Origin: Bacilli bacterium
GTDB taxonomy: Bacteria > Bacillota_I > Bacilli_A > RF39 > UBA660
Length of the DNA stretch: 64,000 nt
Direction of reading: 5' to 3'
Assembly: GCA_017409785.1 (NCBI GenBank)
Contig: JAFQSD010000001.1
Coordinates: 124,001 to 188,000 of the forward strand
Under the pieces are notes generated by a model. It was not told the DNA's origin. It made no database searches and saw only the letters and a program-made list of their open reading frames with translations. Within the stretch, counting starts at the first letter, position 1. Each line of letters begins with the position of its first letter. A program made the translations under genes and the position numbers. Below are positions 54,338 to 62,889 of the stretch, one piece after another.

Positions 54338-54786
54338 TGATTAGAATATGTTTTGTCTGTCTAGGAAACATTTGTCGTTCTCCAATGGCAGAATATATGA
54401 TGAAAGCAAAAATCAATGAATTAAATTTATCAGATGAATTTTATATTGTCTCTCGAGCAACATCATATGAAGAAGAGGGTAATGGTATTTATCCTCCTGC
54501 TAAAAGAAAACTAGAGAGCATGAATATACCAATTTCTTTTCATAAATCAATTTGTTTAGAAAAGAAAGATTATAACTTATATGATTATTTCATCTGTATG
54601 GAAGAAAGAAATATAAGTAATGCCTTAAGAATATTTGGTAATGATAAAGAACATAAAATCTTTAAATTACTAGATAAAGATATAGCAGATCCTTGGTATA
54701 CTGATGATTTTGATTCAACATATAATGACTTAGAAAAGGGTCTAAATAAATTAATTGATTCACTAACAAAAAAGAACAATGATTAA
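54337..54786 (+). CDS. low-molecular-weight protein tyrosine phosphatase
   Basis: 149 residues. The P-loop CLGNICRS starts at C8, with R14 completing the CX5R signature; the general acid Asp is in DIADPWYTDDFDSTY. Such enzymes dephosphorylate tyrosine (sometimes arginine, McsB-linked) in Firmicutes. Its ATG overlaps the stop of the preceding oxidoreductase (TAATG), so the two are translated together although a functional link is not obvious. Confidence 0.93.
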   Translation: MIRICFVCLGNICRSPMAEYMMKAKINELNLSDEFYIVSRATSYEEEGNGIYPPAKRKLESMNIPISFHKSICLEKKDYNLYDYFICMEERNISNALRIFGNDKEHKIFKLLDKDIADPWYTDDFDSTYNDLEKGLNKLIDSLTKKNND

Positions 54787-54805
54787 CATTGTTCTTTTAT
54801 TTTTT
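54770..54805. terminator. bidirectional terminator between convergent genes
   Basis: AAAAGAACAATG (54770-54781), ATTAA, CATTGTTCTTTT (54787-54798). It serves the phosphatase gene and, in reverse, the minus-strand HExxH gene whose stop it touches. Confidence 0.88.
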
Positions 54806-56056
54806 TATACTTGGTTTAATAGGAGTATCTTGTACATCAAACATTTCACTTAATTCAAAATTACCATTTCTACCTACAGAATATTTTCTTCTAAATTTCT
54901 TGAATTCTTCTTGTCTTTTCGCAGCAAACCTTGCTTCAATCATCTTTGAACTAGTAATTCCAAATTTATTTTTCCATTCTCCATTACCGTATAAACCATG
55001 TTTAACAAAATCACTATAATAATTATCTGACCACTCATTATAATCATTCGAACTCATATCAATAAATCCAAATTTTAATAATGGACCCTTGGCAATCATT
55101 TTGCCACTTTTACTATCAAATGAACAGTAACCATTAATATATAAATCTAATGAATATACACCATCTAAAAATTCTCTTTCAGTAATAAATTCATTACGTT
55201 TATCATATTCTAACTTTCTATATCTAATAGTAGCAATATCCATAATTATTTCATTATATAATTCTTTAGATTTTCTTGTATCAGTTCTAGTCTTTCTCTT
55301 TAATAAAGCATCCATTTTAGAGATTAATTCAATTGCTTCATCTTTAGAACAATATTTTCCTATACGTTCAACCAAACCACTTAAATCATTAGAAAAGTAC
55401 ATCTCTTCCATATTTTCTTGTCCTACAATATCTTCTATTCCAAAAGCTAACATTTGTAGATCATAATAAGACTCATTTGTTCCAGCAGCAGCAAAATAAC
55501 GTCCATTTAATAATTCAGTATAGCCTTCATTTATTCCTTCACCAATCTCAATTTTCTTTCCTCTAATATGAAATCCAGAATATGTAAAATCCTTATCTTT
55601 TCTAGTACTTGCCATATGTAATAATTCATGAGTTAAAATATATCTTTTTAAAGTAGTTCTCCCAAAAGGTTCATCATCAACATGAATACTATTATGTTTA
55701 GGTAAGTAAGCACCACCAGTACGTGTACCAGTTAAGGCATCTAATAATTTAAATAAAAAACTATCATTACTAGAACTAATTCTTAATGTACTCATATTAG
55801 TATAAAATGCCGATAGGTCACAATGACCTAACTTTTGTTCTAAAATAGTATAAAAGTCTTTTATAATTTCATTATTTTCTCCAAATTTTAAACATTCATC
55901 TAACGAAAGATGTCTAACATCATTACAATTTATAGGTGTTTTCAAAATACCACTTTTTTTAATTTTCTTTAAACTATATTTAGTAGGTAAGTTATCAAGT
56001 ATAACTTTAATTAATAAATAACTAATACCAAGTCCAAAAACATATCCGGCTTCCAT
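54797..56056 (-). CDS. membrane-anchored HExxH putative metallopeptidase
   Basis: 419 residues on the minus strand. N-terminal membrane segment (about 3-20), then a mostly alpha-helical cytoplasmic or extracellular part. A zinc-binding THELLHM motif (H143, E144, H147) is followed by GEGINEGYTELL, whose Glu (about 177 or 181) may be the third ligand (gluzincin pattern). No closer family can be named. The long C-terminal half has no other motif. Start is ATG 56056: AGAGGTGA is just upstream and a GTG inside it gives an in-frame but unlikely longer form. Function unknown; a role in remodelling membrane proteins is conceivable. Confidence 0.7.
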   Translation of the reverse strand: MEAGYVFGLGISYLLIKVILDNLPTKYSLKKIKKSGILKTPINCNDVRHLSLDECLKFGENNEIIKDFYTILEQKLGHCDLSAFYTNMSTLRISSSNDSFLFKLLDALTGTRTGGAYLPKHNSIHVDDEPFGRTTLKRYILTHELLHMASTRKDKDFTYSGFHIRGKKIEIGEGINEGYTELLNGRYFAAAGTNESYYDLQMLAFGIEDIVGQENMEEMYFSNDLSGLVERIGKYCSKDEAIELISKMDALLKRKTRTDTRKSKELYNEIIMDIATIRYRKLEYDKRNEFITEREFLDGVYSLDLYINGYCSFDSKSGKMIAKGPLLKFGFIDMSSNDYNEWSDNYYSDFVKHGLYGNGEWKNKFGITSSKMIEARFAAKRQEEFKKFRRKYSVGRNGNFELSEMFDVQDTPIKPSIKK

Positions 56057-56098
56057 TAACTTCACCTCTATTATAAGTATATCACAAACCTAATTAAC

Positions 56099-56127
56099 TT
56101 GCGAAAAAAGAAAAAATATGGTATAAT
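56099..56127 (+). promoter_or_regulatory. promoter of duplicated unit 1 with extended -10
   Basis: TTGCGA (56099-56104), 17-bp spacer ending TGG, TATAAT (56122-56127). The -10 through the ribosome binding site is identical to the second copy. Confidence 0.82.
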
Positions 56128-56140
56128 ATGTCCCACATAT
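56126..56140. promoter_or_regulatory. inverted repeat at the start site, unit 1
   Basis: ATATGT-CCC-ACATAT overlaps the end of the -10 box and the predicted start near 56134, a classical repressor position. The RNA made would lack a full hairpin since half of the repeat lies upstream of +1. Confidence 0.65.
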
Positions 56141-56157
56141 GAGAAGGGGAGATAAAT

Positions 56158-57138
56158 ATGGAATTTATCATATTAGACTTAGATACAGCAACAGAAGAAC
56201 AATTAAAAGCAGCTATTGAATGTAACTACCGTACTTTTAGATTAATGTCTAGTAAAATTGAAACATTAAAAAAAGCAAATGAACAAGCATTAAAGAAAGC
56301 CCAACAAAAGAAAGAAGAAACTTTTCACCAAGAAGCTCCTGTAGAAGAAGTAGTTGATGATATTGATGCTGAATTTGAAGAAGAAGTAGCATTCTTCGTA
56401 TCTGATGTAAAAAAACTTCCAGAAGAAGCAATTGAAGAAAATATTGAAAGTGTTTTACCATCAAGAAAACACTATGAATATGAAAGATTATTAAAACGTA
56501 TAATCGCTGAACTATTTAAAGATTATAATGAAATAGAAGAATATATGTTAACTGAAACAATGGACCCAGAAGAACAAGAAGAACTTCTACATGATCAAGC
56601 AATCTTTTTAAGAAAAATAAAAGCTATTTCTAAACAACTAACATTAACAATAGAAGAAATTACTCAAACACCAGCTATTGAGAATGAACTTATTTTTGTT
56701 CCAACATCTGGTGGTAATATTCGTGTTTTTGACGAATTAGACCACATTCCTTCAAATTATTATAAAAAGTTTGAATCACTTTTTGCTTCGATTAAAGACG
56801 GAACATTTAAAGGTGTAAAAAAGATGCAAGGAAGCCTAGAAGGTTTAGCAGAAGTAAGAGATATTCCAAGTGGTTCTCGTGTCACATTTATGCGTTTAGA
56901 TAAAAATAGATATGCTGTAATAAGTGCCTTTGTTAAGAAAAGTGATAATAACAGTGGATATCAAAAAATGGTAGAGAACCACTATCAATCATATCGTCAA
57001 CAAGAAACAGCTTTAAAAGCTAATCTAGATAATCCTGAGTTTTTAGAATTACATAAACAATATGAACTAGAACTATTTAGAAAACTAAGTCCATTAGCAA
57101 CAAGTAAAAGCCCATTATCTAAAAAGGTGGTGCAATAA
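56158..57138 (+). CDS. coiled-coil protein with RelE/HigB-like C-terminal domain, copy 1
   Basis: 326 residues. N-terminal half is helical and highly charged (coiled coil about 30-60, 110-170). From about 175 comes a compact alpha/beta domain: LIFVPTSGGNIRVFDELDHIPSNYYKKFESLFASIKDGTFKGVKKM... then GLAEVRDIPSGSRVTFMRLDKNRYAVISAFVKKSDNN. The order F..L...I.dGtfk...k-GLaEvRd-RV.F.R-YAVI.AFvKK matches RelE/ParE/HigB-type ribonuclease toxins. A helical tail ends YELELFRKLSP. The second partner gene starts one base after the stop. The RelE-like call is inference from the residue pattern; toxicity is unproven. A close paralogue lies 3 kb downstream. Confidence 0.7.
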   Translation: MEFIILDLDTATEEQLKAAIECNYRTFRLMSSKIETLKKANEQALKKAQQKKEETFHQEAPVEEVVDDIDAEFEEEVAFFVSDVKKLPEEAIEENIESVLPSRKHYEYERLLKRIIAELFKDYNEIEEYMLTETMDPEEQEELLHDQAIFLRKIKAISKQLTLTIEEITQTPAIENELIFVPTSGGNIRVFDELDHIPSNYYKKFESLFASIKDGTFKGVKKMQGSLEGLAEVRDIPSGSRVTFMRLDKNRYAVISAFVKKSDNNSGYQKMVENHYQSYRQQETALKANLDNPEFLELHKQYELELFRKLSPLATSKSPLSKKVVQ

Positions 57139-57139
57139 T

Positions 57140-59059
57140 ATGTTAAGTTTATTAAGACAAATTCATGGAGAACAATCAGCAATTGAAGAACAATTACAAT
57201 TACCAAATAAAAAGTTAGAATTCTTCCAAGAATTCTTTAAGAAATATCAATACGGAGTAATGAAAAATTACTATGAAATGGATAAGTGTGATTTAATTCT
57301 TGCTTCTTTAGCAGCCGATGATGACTCAATTCCATTTGAAGAACTAGAAGAAATAATTAATTCAAATAGATTATTTTTTGAAGGGATGGATATGGATATG
57401 TATCAAACGTTTGCCGATACATATATAAACTTAGTAGAACGCAATACCCTTAATGAAGCATATTTTCATTTAATAAATGGATTTGTACCAAGTGAAGAAG
57501 AATGTGAAGAAGATATAGATAAAAAGACAATTTCACTATTAATGCAATTAGCAGAAACATATGAAATTCCATATAGAGATTTTGCCAAAATATTAAAAGT
57601 ATTTGAATATGAATTAGCCTTAAATACCAATAAAGATGGATTTGCTCATGCAGAACTTCCATTAATGCATGCATTATCAATAACACGCTTATTAGATGAA
57701 ACAAAAGAAAAATATCTAGGATTCTCCGATGTTTTAATAGATCCAGTTTATAAAAAACACATGACTTCATCGTTAAAGCAAAAAACAAAATCAGCTATGC
57801 AAGGAATAAAAACTGCTGTTGAAGAACATATGTCAAGATTAAAAAGATATTATGAACTTTTAGCAAGTGAAGATAAATCAACAAGAAGAAGATTGGTAAA
57901 AGATCAATCTCAATATGGTAAAGTTGAACAAGATTTATATCAAATGCTTAAATTTCCTGAGACAGTTGCTCCGGAAAAAGATATTCTAAAATTACCTAAT
58001 GCCAGTATACGTATTGCTGCATTAAAACAAGTATATTCTCATAACTTAGCTATTTATCAACAAAAAGAAAATGAATATAATCAATTAGCTGCAAATGATG
58101 CTTCTAACTACAGAATACTTCTTGCTAATTATGGATTATCACCAAGCGACTACGAAGTAGGAACAATTATGAATAATCCATTAGTAGATGTAGAAAATAT
58201 GTTAGAACAATTACAAAAAGTAGATATAAAAACACCAACTATCTTACTAAGTATCTTACAAACAAGTAATTTAGAAACAGTAAGTAACTTTGTTGGACTA
58301 GTTCAAAAAGGAATAATAACAACTTCAGCATTAATTGATAATTTATCTGCTTTAGATCCAACATCAAAAGATTATGAAAATATGATGAGAAATTTATCTT
58401 TAGTACAACAACAAAAACTAAACCCAAGATATTTCTCTACAAATTTAGAATCACTTTTAGCAGATCATCAATTATTTAAAACTAATTTAGAAATTTTAGG
58501 AAAATATGATCTTGTATCAAGCCTTAAAACTGGTATCGATTCTTCGTTTATTGGTAAGGAAAACTTACAAGAAGCAATCGATACATTATTAGAATTAGGT
58601 TATGAATCTAACTTAGAAGAATGTCTAGAGTTATTAAATCATAAAGATAGATTTGCTAGATTAAAACTTTTAAAATCATTAAATATGGGAGTATCAACTA
58701 CAGAAGAATTATTAACAGTATTAACTACTGAAAAATTTATTGTTCCAGACTCAATGATTAAAGATTACTTATACAATGCAGTACCATTCTACTTACCAAC
58801 ACCAACTGGTTCAACAACCAAAAGAAACATGGATTTATCAAAATTAGATGAATTCCAAACATCATCAAGAACATATACTATTGGTGGAGTAATTATCTCC
58901 AAAAATAAAGTATCTAGTAATCTAGCAACTCAAAGACAATTCGCAAGACCAAGCGATAGATTATTACATAGTATTTTATCTGGTTCATACTTATCAAACC
59001 AAGAAGTAGAATCAGTAATAACCACTTTATCTGATAAAAAAATCTATGTAAAAAAATAA
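57140..59059 (+). CDS. large alpha-helical partner protein, copy 1
   Basis: 639 residues, no signal peptide, no membrane segment, no known family that I can name. It appears all-helical with repeating 30-35-residue units (LLSILQTSNLETVSNFVGLVQKGIITTSALIDNLSALDP..., LQEAIDTLLELGYESNLEECLELLN...), like a solenoid. The stretch AIDTLLELGYESNLEECLELL is identical in the paralogue at 60136, and both end with (S/E)RTYxIGGV(I/L)ISKN(K/R)V. Ribosome binding site AAGGTGG inside the end of the preceding gene. It may be a partner or antidote of the RelE-like protein (inference), or a scaffold. Confidence 0.72.
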   Translation: MLSLLRQIHGEQSAIEEQLQLPNKKLEFFQEFFKKYQYGVMKNYYEMDKCDLILASLAADDDSIPFEELEEIINSNRLFFEGMDMDMYQTFADTYINLVERNTLNEAYFHLINGFVPSEEECEEDIDKKTISLLMQLAETYEIPYRDFAKILKVFEYELALNTNKDGFAHAELPLMHALSITRLLDETKEKYLGFSDVLIDPVYKKHMTSSLKQKTKSAMQGIKTAVEEHMSRLKRYYELLASEDKSTRRRLVKDQSQYGKVEQDLYQMLKFPETVAPEKDILKLPNASIRIAALKQVYSHNLAIYQQKENEYNQLAANDASNYRILLANYGLSPSDYEVGTIMNNPLVDVENMLEQLQKVDIKTPTILLSILQTSNLETVSNFVGLVQKGIITTSALIDNLSALDPTSKDYENMMRNLSLVQQQKLNPRYFSTNLESLLADHQLFKTNLEILGKYDLVSSLKTGIDSSFIGKENLQEAIDTLLELGYESNLEECLELLNHKDRFARLKLLKSLNMGVSTTEELLTVLTTEKFIVPDSMIKDYLYNAVPFYLPTPTGSTTKRNMDLSKLDEFQTSSRTYTIGGVIISKNKVSSNLATQRQFARPSDRLLHSILSGSYLSNQEVESVITTLSDKKIYVKK

Positions 59060-59084
59060 AAGAAGATGAATAATCTTCTTTTTT
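59058..59084 (+). terminator. intrinsic terminator of unit 1
   Basis: AAGAAGAT-GAATA-ATCTTCTT (59060-59080) plus T tract. A second small hairpin CGTTGA/TCAACG (59085-59100) follows. Confidence 0.85.
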
Positions 59085-59105
59085 CGTTGAATAATCAACG
59101 AAAAC

Positions 59106-59134
59106 TTGCAAAAACAAGCGTTTTATGGTATAAT
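59106..59134 (+). promoter_or_regulatory. promoter of duplicated unit 2 with extended -10
   Basis: TTGCAA (59106-59111), 17-bp spacer ending TGG, TATAAT (59129-59134). Confidence 0.85.
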
Positions 59135-59156
59135 ATGTCCCACATATGAGAAGGGG
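59124..59156 (+). repeat. 33-bp promoter-leader direct repeat, copy 2 (copy 1 at 56117-56149)
   Basis: From TATGG before the -10 to GAGAAGGGG at the ribosome binding site the two sequences are identical over 33 bp. The flanks differ (AATAAA vs AATATG, -35 context), so this block is conserved more strongly than its flanks. Confidence 0.9.
59133..59147. promoter_or_regulatory. inverted repeat at the start site, unit 2
   Basis: ATATGT-CCC-ACATAT, identical to that at 56126-56140 and in the same position relative to the -10 box. Confidence 0.65.
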
Positions 59157-59164
59157 GAATAAAA

Positions 59165-60136
59165 ATGGAGTATATAGTGTTAAATCCAGATGAAGCAACA
59201 GAAGAACAATTTATTTCGACAATCGATGCTAATAACAGAACAGCACGTCTTATGAGATCGGAAATTGATAAACTTCGTCGTGTTGCAGCATCTGCTAAGA
59301 AAACTAAAAAACCAATAATTGAAGAAGAACCAGCAGAACAAAAAGAAGTAATTCAACAAGTTGATGAAGACTTTGAACATGAAATTGAATATTACTTATC
59401 ATTAATAAAAGAAATAACTTTAGAAAATATTGATGAAGAAATAACTAGTGCTTTACCATCAAGAAAGCACTACCAATATACAAGAATCTTAAATCGTTTA
59501 AAATTAGAATCAATTCGTAACTTAAAAGAAATAAAGGATTTGCTTCAAGAAGAAGGAGTTTCTCTAGAAGACTTACCAGACTTCCAAGCTGAATACAGTC
59601 TTGAACTAAAGAAAATTGCTTTAATTAGTAAAGCCTTAGAACCAAAACAAGCTGAAGAAGAACAAGCAGAAGCAAAACAAAATAACTTAATATTTGTTCC
59701 AACAACAGGTGGAGATATCAGAATACTTGATGAAATTGACGCTATTCCAGCAGAATATTACGATCGTTTTAATGGTTTATTTCAATCAATTAAAGATGGT
59801 ACATTTAAAAATGTTCAACGTTTCAGTGGTAATAGTGACTTAGCTGGTTTATGTGAAGTAAAAGACTTTAAAGTACGTGTAATCTTTGTTAGATTAAATC
59901 ATGATTCTTATGCTGTTATAAGTGCCTTTATTAAAAAGTCAGATAATGATAAAGCTTATCGTACATCAACAATAAAGAAATATTATGACTATCAAAATGT
60001 TGAATCTTCATTAGTTAGTAATTTAGAAAATGAAGAATTCATGCAACTGCAAAGAGATTACGAACAAGAATTATTTAGAAAATTATCCACTTCAGAAAAA
60101 GCCCCTGTATTACAAAAGAAGGGTGGTGAGGCATAA
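59165..60136 (+). CDS. coiled-coil protein with RelE/HigB-like C-terminal domain, copy 2
   Basis: 323 residues, paralogue of the protein at 56158 with the same plan. N-terminal charged helices carry the shared LPSRKHY(E/Q)Y motif near residue 100; the RelE-like domain from about 178 reads LIFVPTTGGDIRILDEIDAIPAEYYDRFNGLFQSIKDGTFKNV... then LAGLCEVKDFKVRVIFVRLNHDSYAVISAFIKKSDND. Identities cluster in this C-terminal domain and in the final ELFRKLS; the N-terminal part has diverged. Its stop overlaps the start of the helical partner by one base (TAATG). Ribosome binding site AAGGGGG. Confidence 0.7.
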   Translation: MEYIVLNPDEATEEQFISTIDANNRTARLMRSEIDKLRRVAASAKKTKKPIIEEEPAEQKEVIQQVDEDFEHEIEYYLSLIKEITLENIDEEITSALPSRKHYQYTRILNRLKLESIRNLKEIKDLLQEEGVSLEDLPDFQAEYSLELKKIALISKALEPKQAEEEQAEAKQNNLIFVPTTGGDIRILDEIDAIPAEYYDRFNGLFQSIKDGTFKNVQRFSGNSDLAGLCEVKDFKVRVIFVRLNHDSYAVISAFIKKSDNDKAYRTSTIKKYYDYQNVESSLVSNLENEEFMQLQRDYEQELFRKLSTSEKAPVLQKKGGEA

Positions 60137-62052
60137 TGATAAATATCTTAAGAATGATTAATAAAGAAAAAAACTTAATCGAACAAGAATTAGCCAAACC
60201 CGAAGATGAAAGAATAACTTTCTACAAAGAATTCTTTAAAAAGTATAAAGCAGACACTTTATCAGGAGCCATGGAAACACCAACTCATGAATTAGCAATC
60301 GCAATAATAGGACAACGACTTCCATCATTACCAATTGATAAACTTACTAAGGTTATTTCTAGTACCAAAGCAATTTTTGATAAAGATGATGATAATAGTG
60401 ATCAATTACAAACAATAGTCATGAACTTTTCTGATGACCCAGCACTTTATCGAAGAATTAAAAAAATGCTAGAAGCAGAAGATGATTATAGTTTATCTAG
60501 TTTGATGAAAAAAGATGGACGTCTTGCCATTATCGTAAGACACTTCTTAATCGAATCAAATATTGAACCAAATGATTTCTTTACATTAGTAGAACTTTAT
60601 ATTAAACACAAACAAGTATTTACAGAAACACTTGCAATGTTAGATGTATTAAAAGAAATTGCTAAAGACCAAGAATTCCATAACTTTATGATTCAAATGA
60701 TTGGCTCAGGAAATGGGCTAAGAATTAAAAATAAAGATCGTGAAAAAGAAGTTCGCCGAATCATTGGTAACGATTATAAAATTGATTTATTACTAGAACC
60801 ATTAACAACAGCATCTAAAGCATGCGCTCAATATGAATTAGATAGAAAAGATCGTCATAAAACTCTAGAAAGACAAAAAAAGATTTATGAAACTCTAGAA
60901 AATGAACTATATAAAGCAATTCAAAATGGAGAAGTAACCAATATAAGTTCACTTTTAAAGAAAGTACCAAGTTCTGAAATAAGATTAGCTATACTAAAAT
61001 TAGTTTATACTCATAATCAAGAAATATATAAAGCATTATCAGCTGAATATCAAACTTTATCAGCAAATGATGCTTCGCAATATCAAATTCTTTTAGAAAA
61101 ATATGGTATAACACCTGATTCCTATGAAGTAGGTACTGTTATGGAAAATAATATCGATGACTTAACTAAGATGTTAGAAATTCTATCAAGATTATCAATT
61201 AAAACTCCAAGTAACTTACTTACTATTATTCAAAACTCTGATTTAGAAACTATAGAAAATATTTTTGCTTTAGCAGAACGTGGAATAATAACAGGCAATT
61301 TATTAACAAATCACTTAAGCATATTTAATCCATCTTCAAAAGAGTATGAAAGTTTTATGAGAAATCTTGATTTAATTAATAAACAAAAATTAAATCCTCA
61401 TTACTTTACTGCTTCTGAAGAAATACTAACTATACCACATCAAAGATTTGCATCAAGTATAAAAGTATTAGCTGATTATGAATTATTATCAAATTTAAAA
61501 ACAGGAATGAATCTAAACTTTATTCAAGAAACAGAATTAGCTGAAGCTATTGATACATTATTAGAATTAGGATATGAATCTAACTTAGAAGAATGTTTAG
61601 AATTATTAAACTACAAAGATAAATTTGATAGATTAAAAGTATTAAAAGTTTTAAATATTCCAGTAACTGATACAAAAGAACTTATTACTGTTTTAACAAC
61701 AGATAAGTTCTACATACCTGATGGTGAAATACCAAATTATATTTATGATGCTACAAAGTATCATTTACCAAAAAATGTAATTGAAGTAGAAGAACCTAAG
61801 AAAAAAGTATCAGATGTTACAAGACTAGCAAGTTTTAGTAATACTGAAAGAACATATGATATCGGTGGTGTACTAATATCAAAAAATAGAGTACATAGAA
61901 ATCTATCTCATGTTTTAGCAACAGGTAAACCTACAGAAAGAATAATTTATGGAGTATTAAAAGATGCAACATTATCAGACGAGGAAGTACTAAAAGTAGT
62001 TGCAGCAATTACTCCTCAAAAACAAACAAGAGTTGTAAAAGAAAAAAAATAA
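60136..62052 (+). CDS. large alpha-helical partner protein, copy 2
   Basis: 638 residues, one residue shorter than copy 1 at 57140. Same predicted all-helical layout, with stretches L..AIDTLLELGYESNLEECLELLNYKDKFDRLKVLKVLNIPV and LVTNHLSIFNPSSKEYESFMRNLDLINKQKLNPHYF parallel to copy 1. No signal, no membrane segment, no catalytic motif recognised. Translationally coupled to the preceding gene by a 1-nt overlap and the in-gene site GGTGGTGAGG. A terminator-like hairpin follows before the ribosomal operon. Confidence 0.72.
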   Translation: MINILRMINKEKNLIEQELAKPEDERITFYKEFFKKYKADTLSGAMETPTHELAIAIIGQRLPSLPIDKLTKVISSTKAIFDKDDDNSDQLQTIVMNFSDDPALYRRIKKMLEAEDDYSLSSLMKKDGRLAIIVRHFLIESNIEPNDFFTLVELYIKHKQVFTETLAMLDVLKEIAKDQEFHNFMIQMIGSGNGLRIKNKDREKEVRRIIGNDYKIDLLLEPLTTASKACAQYELDRKDRHKTLERQKKIYETLENELYKAIQNGEVTNISSLLKKVPSSEIRLAILKLVYTHNQEIYKALSAEYQTLSANDASQYQILLEKYGITPDSYEVGTVMENNIDDLTKMLEILSRLSIKTPSNLLTIIQNSDLETIENIFALAERGIITGNLLTNHLSIFNPSSKEYESFMRNLDLINKQKLNPHYFTASEEILTIPHQRFASSIKVLADYELLSNLKTGMNLNFIQETELAEAIDTLLELGYESNLEECLELLNYKDKFDRLKVLKVLNIPVTDTKELITVLTTDKFYIPDGEIPNYIYDATKYHLPKNVIEVEEPKKKVSDVTRLASFSNTERTYDIGGVLISKNRVHRNLSHVLATGKPTERIIYGVLKDATLSDEEVLKVVAAITPQKQTRVVKEKK

Positions 62053-62077
62053 AATTAATCCAAGTATCTTAAGAATA

Positions 62078-62116
62078 GAAAAGAAGTCTGTCATGTCACA
62101 CACCGGACTTCTTTTC
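62078..62116 (+). terminator. intrinsic terminator of unit 2
   Basis: GAAAAGAAGTC (62078-62088) pairs perfectly with GACTTCTTTTC (62106-62116) across a 17-nt loop. The T-run is in the 3' arm and no long T tract follows, so efficiency is uncertain. Confidence 0.7.
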
Positions 62117-62139
62117 GTTAATAAATAAGTGCTAAATGT

Positions 62140-62168
62140 TTGACAAATAACAGTATACGTGCTATAAT
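62140..62168 (+). promoter_or_regulatory. consensus promoter of the rplU operon
   Basis: TTGACA (62140-62145), 17-bp spacer, TATAAT (62163-62168). Confidence 0.93.
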
Positions 62169-62173
62169 CTAAC

Positions 62174-62260
62174 TGTTTGACGCCTCATGCTCAAACCGCA
62201 TTGAACAGGTAAAAACGTGAAAGCACGTACCTCGAGAGCGAGTCTTAAGTTAAAAAAGGA
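62174..62260 (+). ncRNA. probable L21 leader RNA of the rplU operon
   Basis: About 95 nt between promoter and rplU. GTTTGA (from 62176) pairs with TCAAAC across CGCCTCATGC. A second hairpin pairs AGGT with ACCT and ACGTG with CACGT, with an AAAG loop. The rplU leader of Firmicutes is known as a binding site for L21 itself. I assign it by position and paired segments; the full family consensus was not compared. Confidence 0.6.
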
Positions 62261-62270
62261 GGTATATTTA

Positions 62271-62573
62271 ATGAACGCTGTAGTTAAAGTTGGTGGAAAG
62301 CAATATTATGTTACTGAAGGTTCTGAAATTTTCGTTGAAAAACTAAATGCAGAAGCTGGTGACAAAGTTAGCTTCGATCAAGTATTAATGCTTGATAGTA
62401 AAGTAGGAAGTCCTTATCTTACTAATGTTACTGTTGAAGGTGAAGTAATCAAAAACGGTAAACAAAAGAAAATTAGAGTTTTCAAATATAAGAGTAAAGA
62501 TAGATCTAACCGTAAGACTCAAGGACATAGACAACCTTATACAAAAATCAAAATTACTAAAATTAATGGTTAA
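62271..62573 (+). CDS. rplU: 50S ribosomal protein L21
   Basis: 100 residues, ordinary length. VKVGGKQYYVTEGSEIFVEKL at the N-terminus, and the KKIRVFKYKSKDRSNRKTQGHRQPYTKIKI stretch, are family signatures. The start is ATG 62271 behind AAAAAAGGAGG; a longer in-frame reading upstream crosses the leader RNA and is not used. First gene of rplU-prp-rpmA-obg. Probably autoregulated through its leader. Confidence 0.97.
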   Translation: MNAVVKVGGKQYYVTEGSEIFVEKLNAEAGDKVSFDQVLMLDSKVGSPYLTNVTVEGEVIKNGKQKKIRVFKYKSKDRSNRKTQGHRQPYTKIKITKING

Positions 62574-62575
62574 TT

Positions 62576-62878
62576 ATGATTAAAGTAAAAATAGTTAAAG
62601 AAAATTCCAATTACCAAAAAATATCAATTCTTGGTCATGCAATGTATGATGATTATGGAAAAGATATAGTATGTAGTGCTGCTAGCAGTATTGCAACAAC
62701 AACTATAAATGGAATATTAACTTTAGATGAAGGTAGTCTAAGTTACCAAGTTAATAAGGAAGGTCTTATAATTGAGAATATCTCTACTGATGAGATAACT
62801 CAAAAACTACTTGGAAACATGGTTAATCTTTTAGAACAGTTGGAAGAACAATATCCAACAAATATTGAAGTAAAGTAA
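62576..62878 (+). CDS. prp: ribosomal-processing cysteine protease Prp
   Basis: 100 residues. The His in [23 protein letters not shown] is H21 and the Cys is C33; the GHA(x7-9)D(I/V)VCSA(x)S pattern is the Prp signature. It removes the short N-terminal extension of L27 in Firmicutes, an essential maturation step, by cleaving after the Phe of a LxxQ(L/F)FA motif. The gene sits in the universal place between rplU and rpmA, 2 nt after the rplU stop. Confidence 0.95.
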   Translation: MIKVKIVKENSNYQKISILGHAMYDDYGKDIVCSAASSIATTTINGILTLDEGSLSYQVNKEGLIIENISTDEITQKLLGNMVNLLEQLEEQYPTNIEVK

Positions 62879-62889
62879 GGAGGAGAATT

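Noticed and set aside
56249-59198. Leu-rich minus-strand frames (56249-56464, 57450-57788, 58914-59198)
   Set aside because: Antisense shadows of Lys/Glu-rich genes; low-complexity Leu/His composition and no ribosome binding sites.
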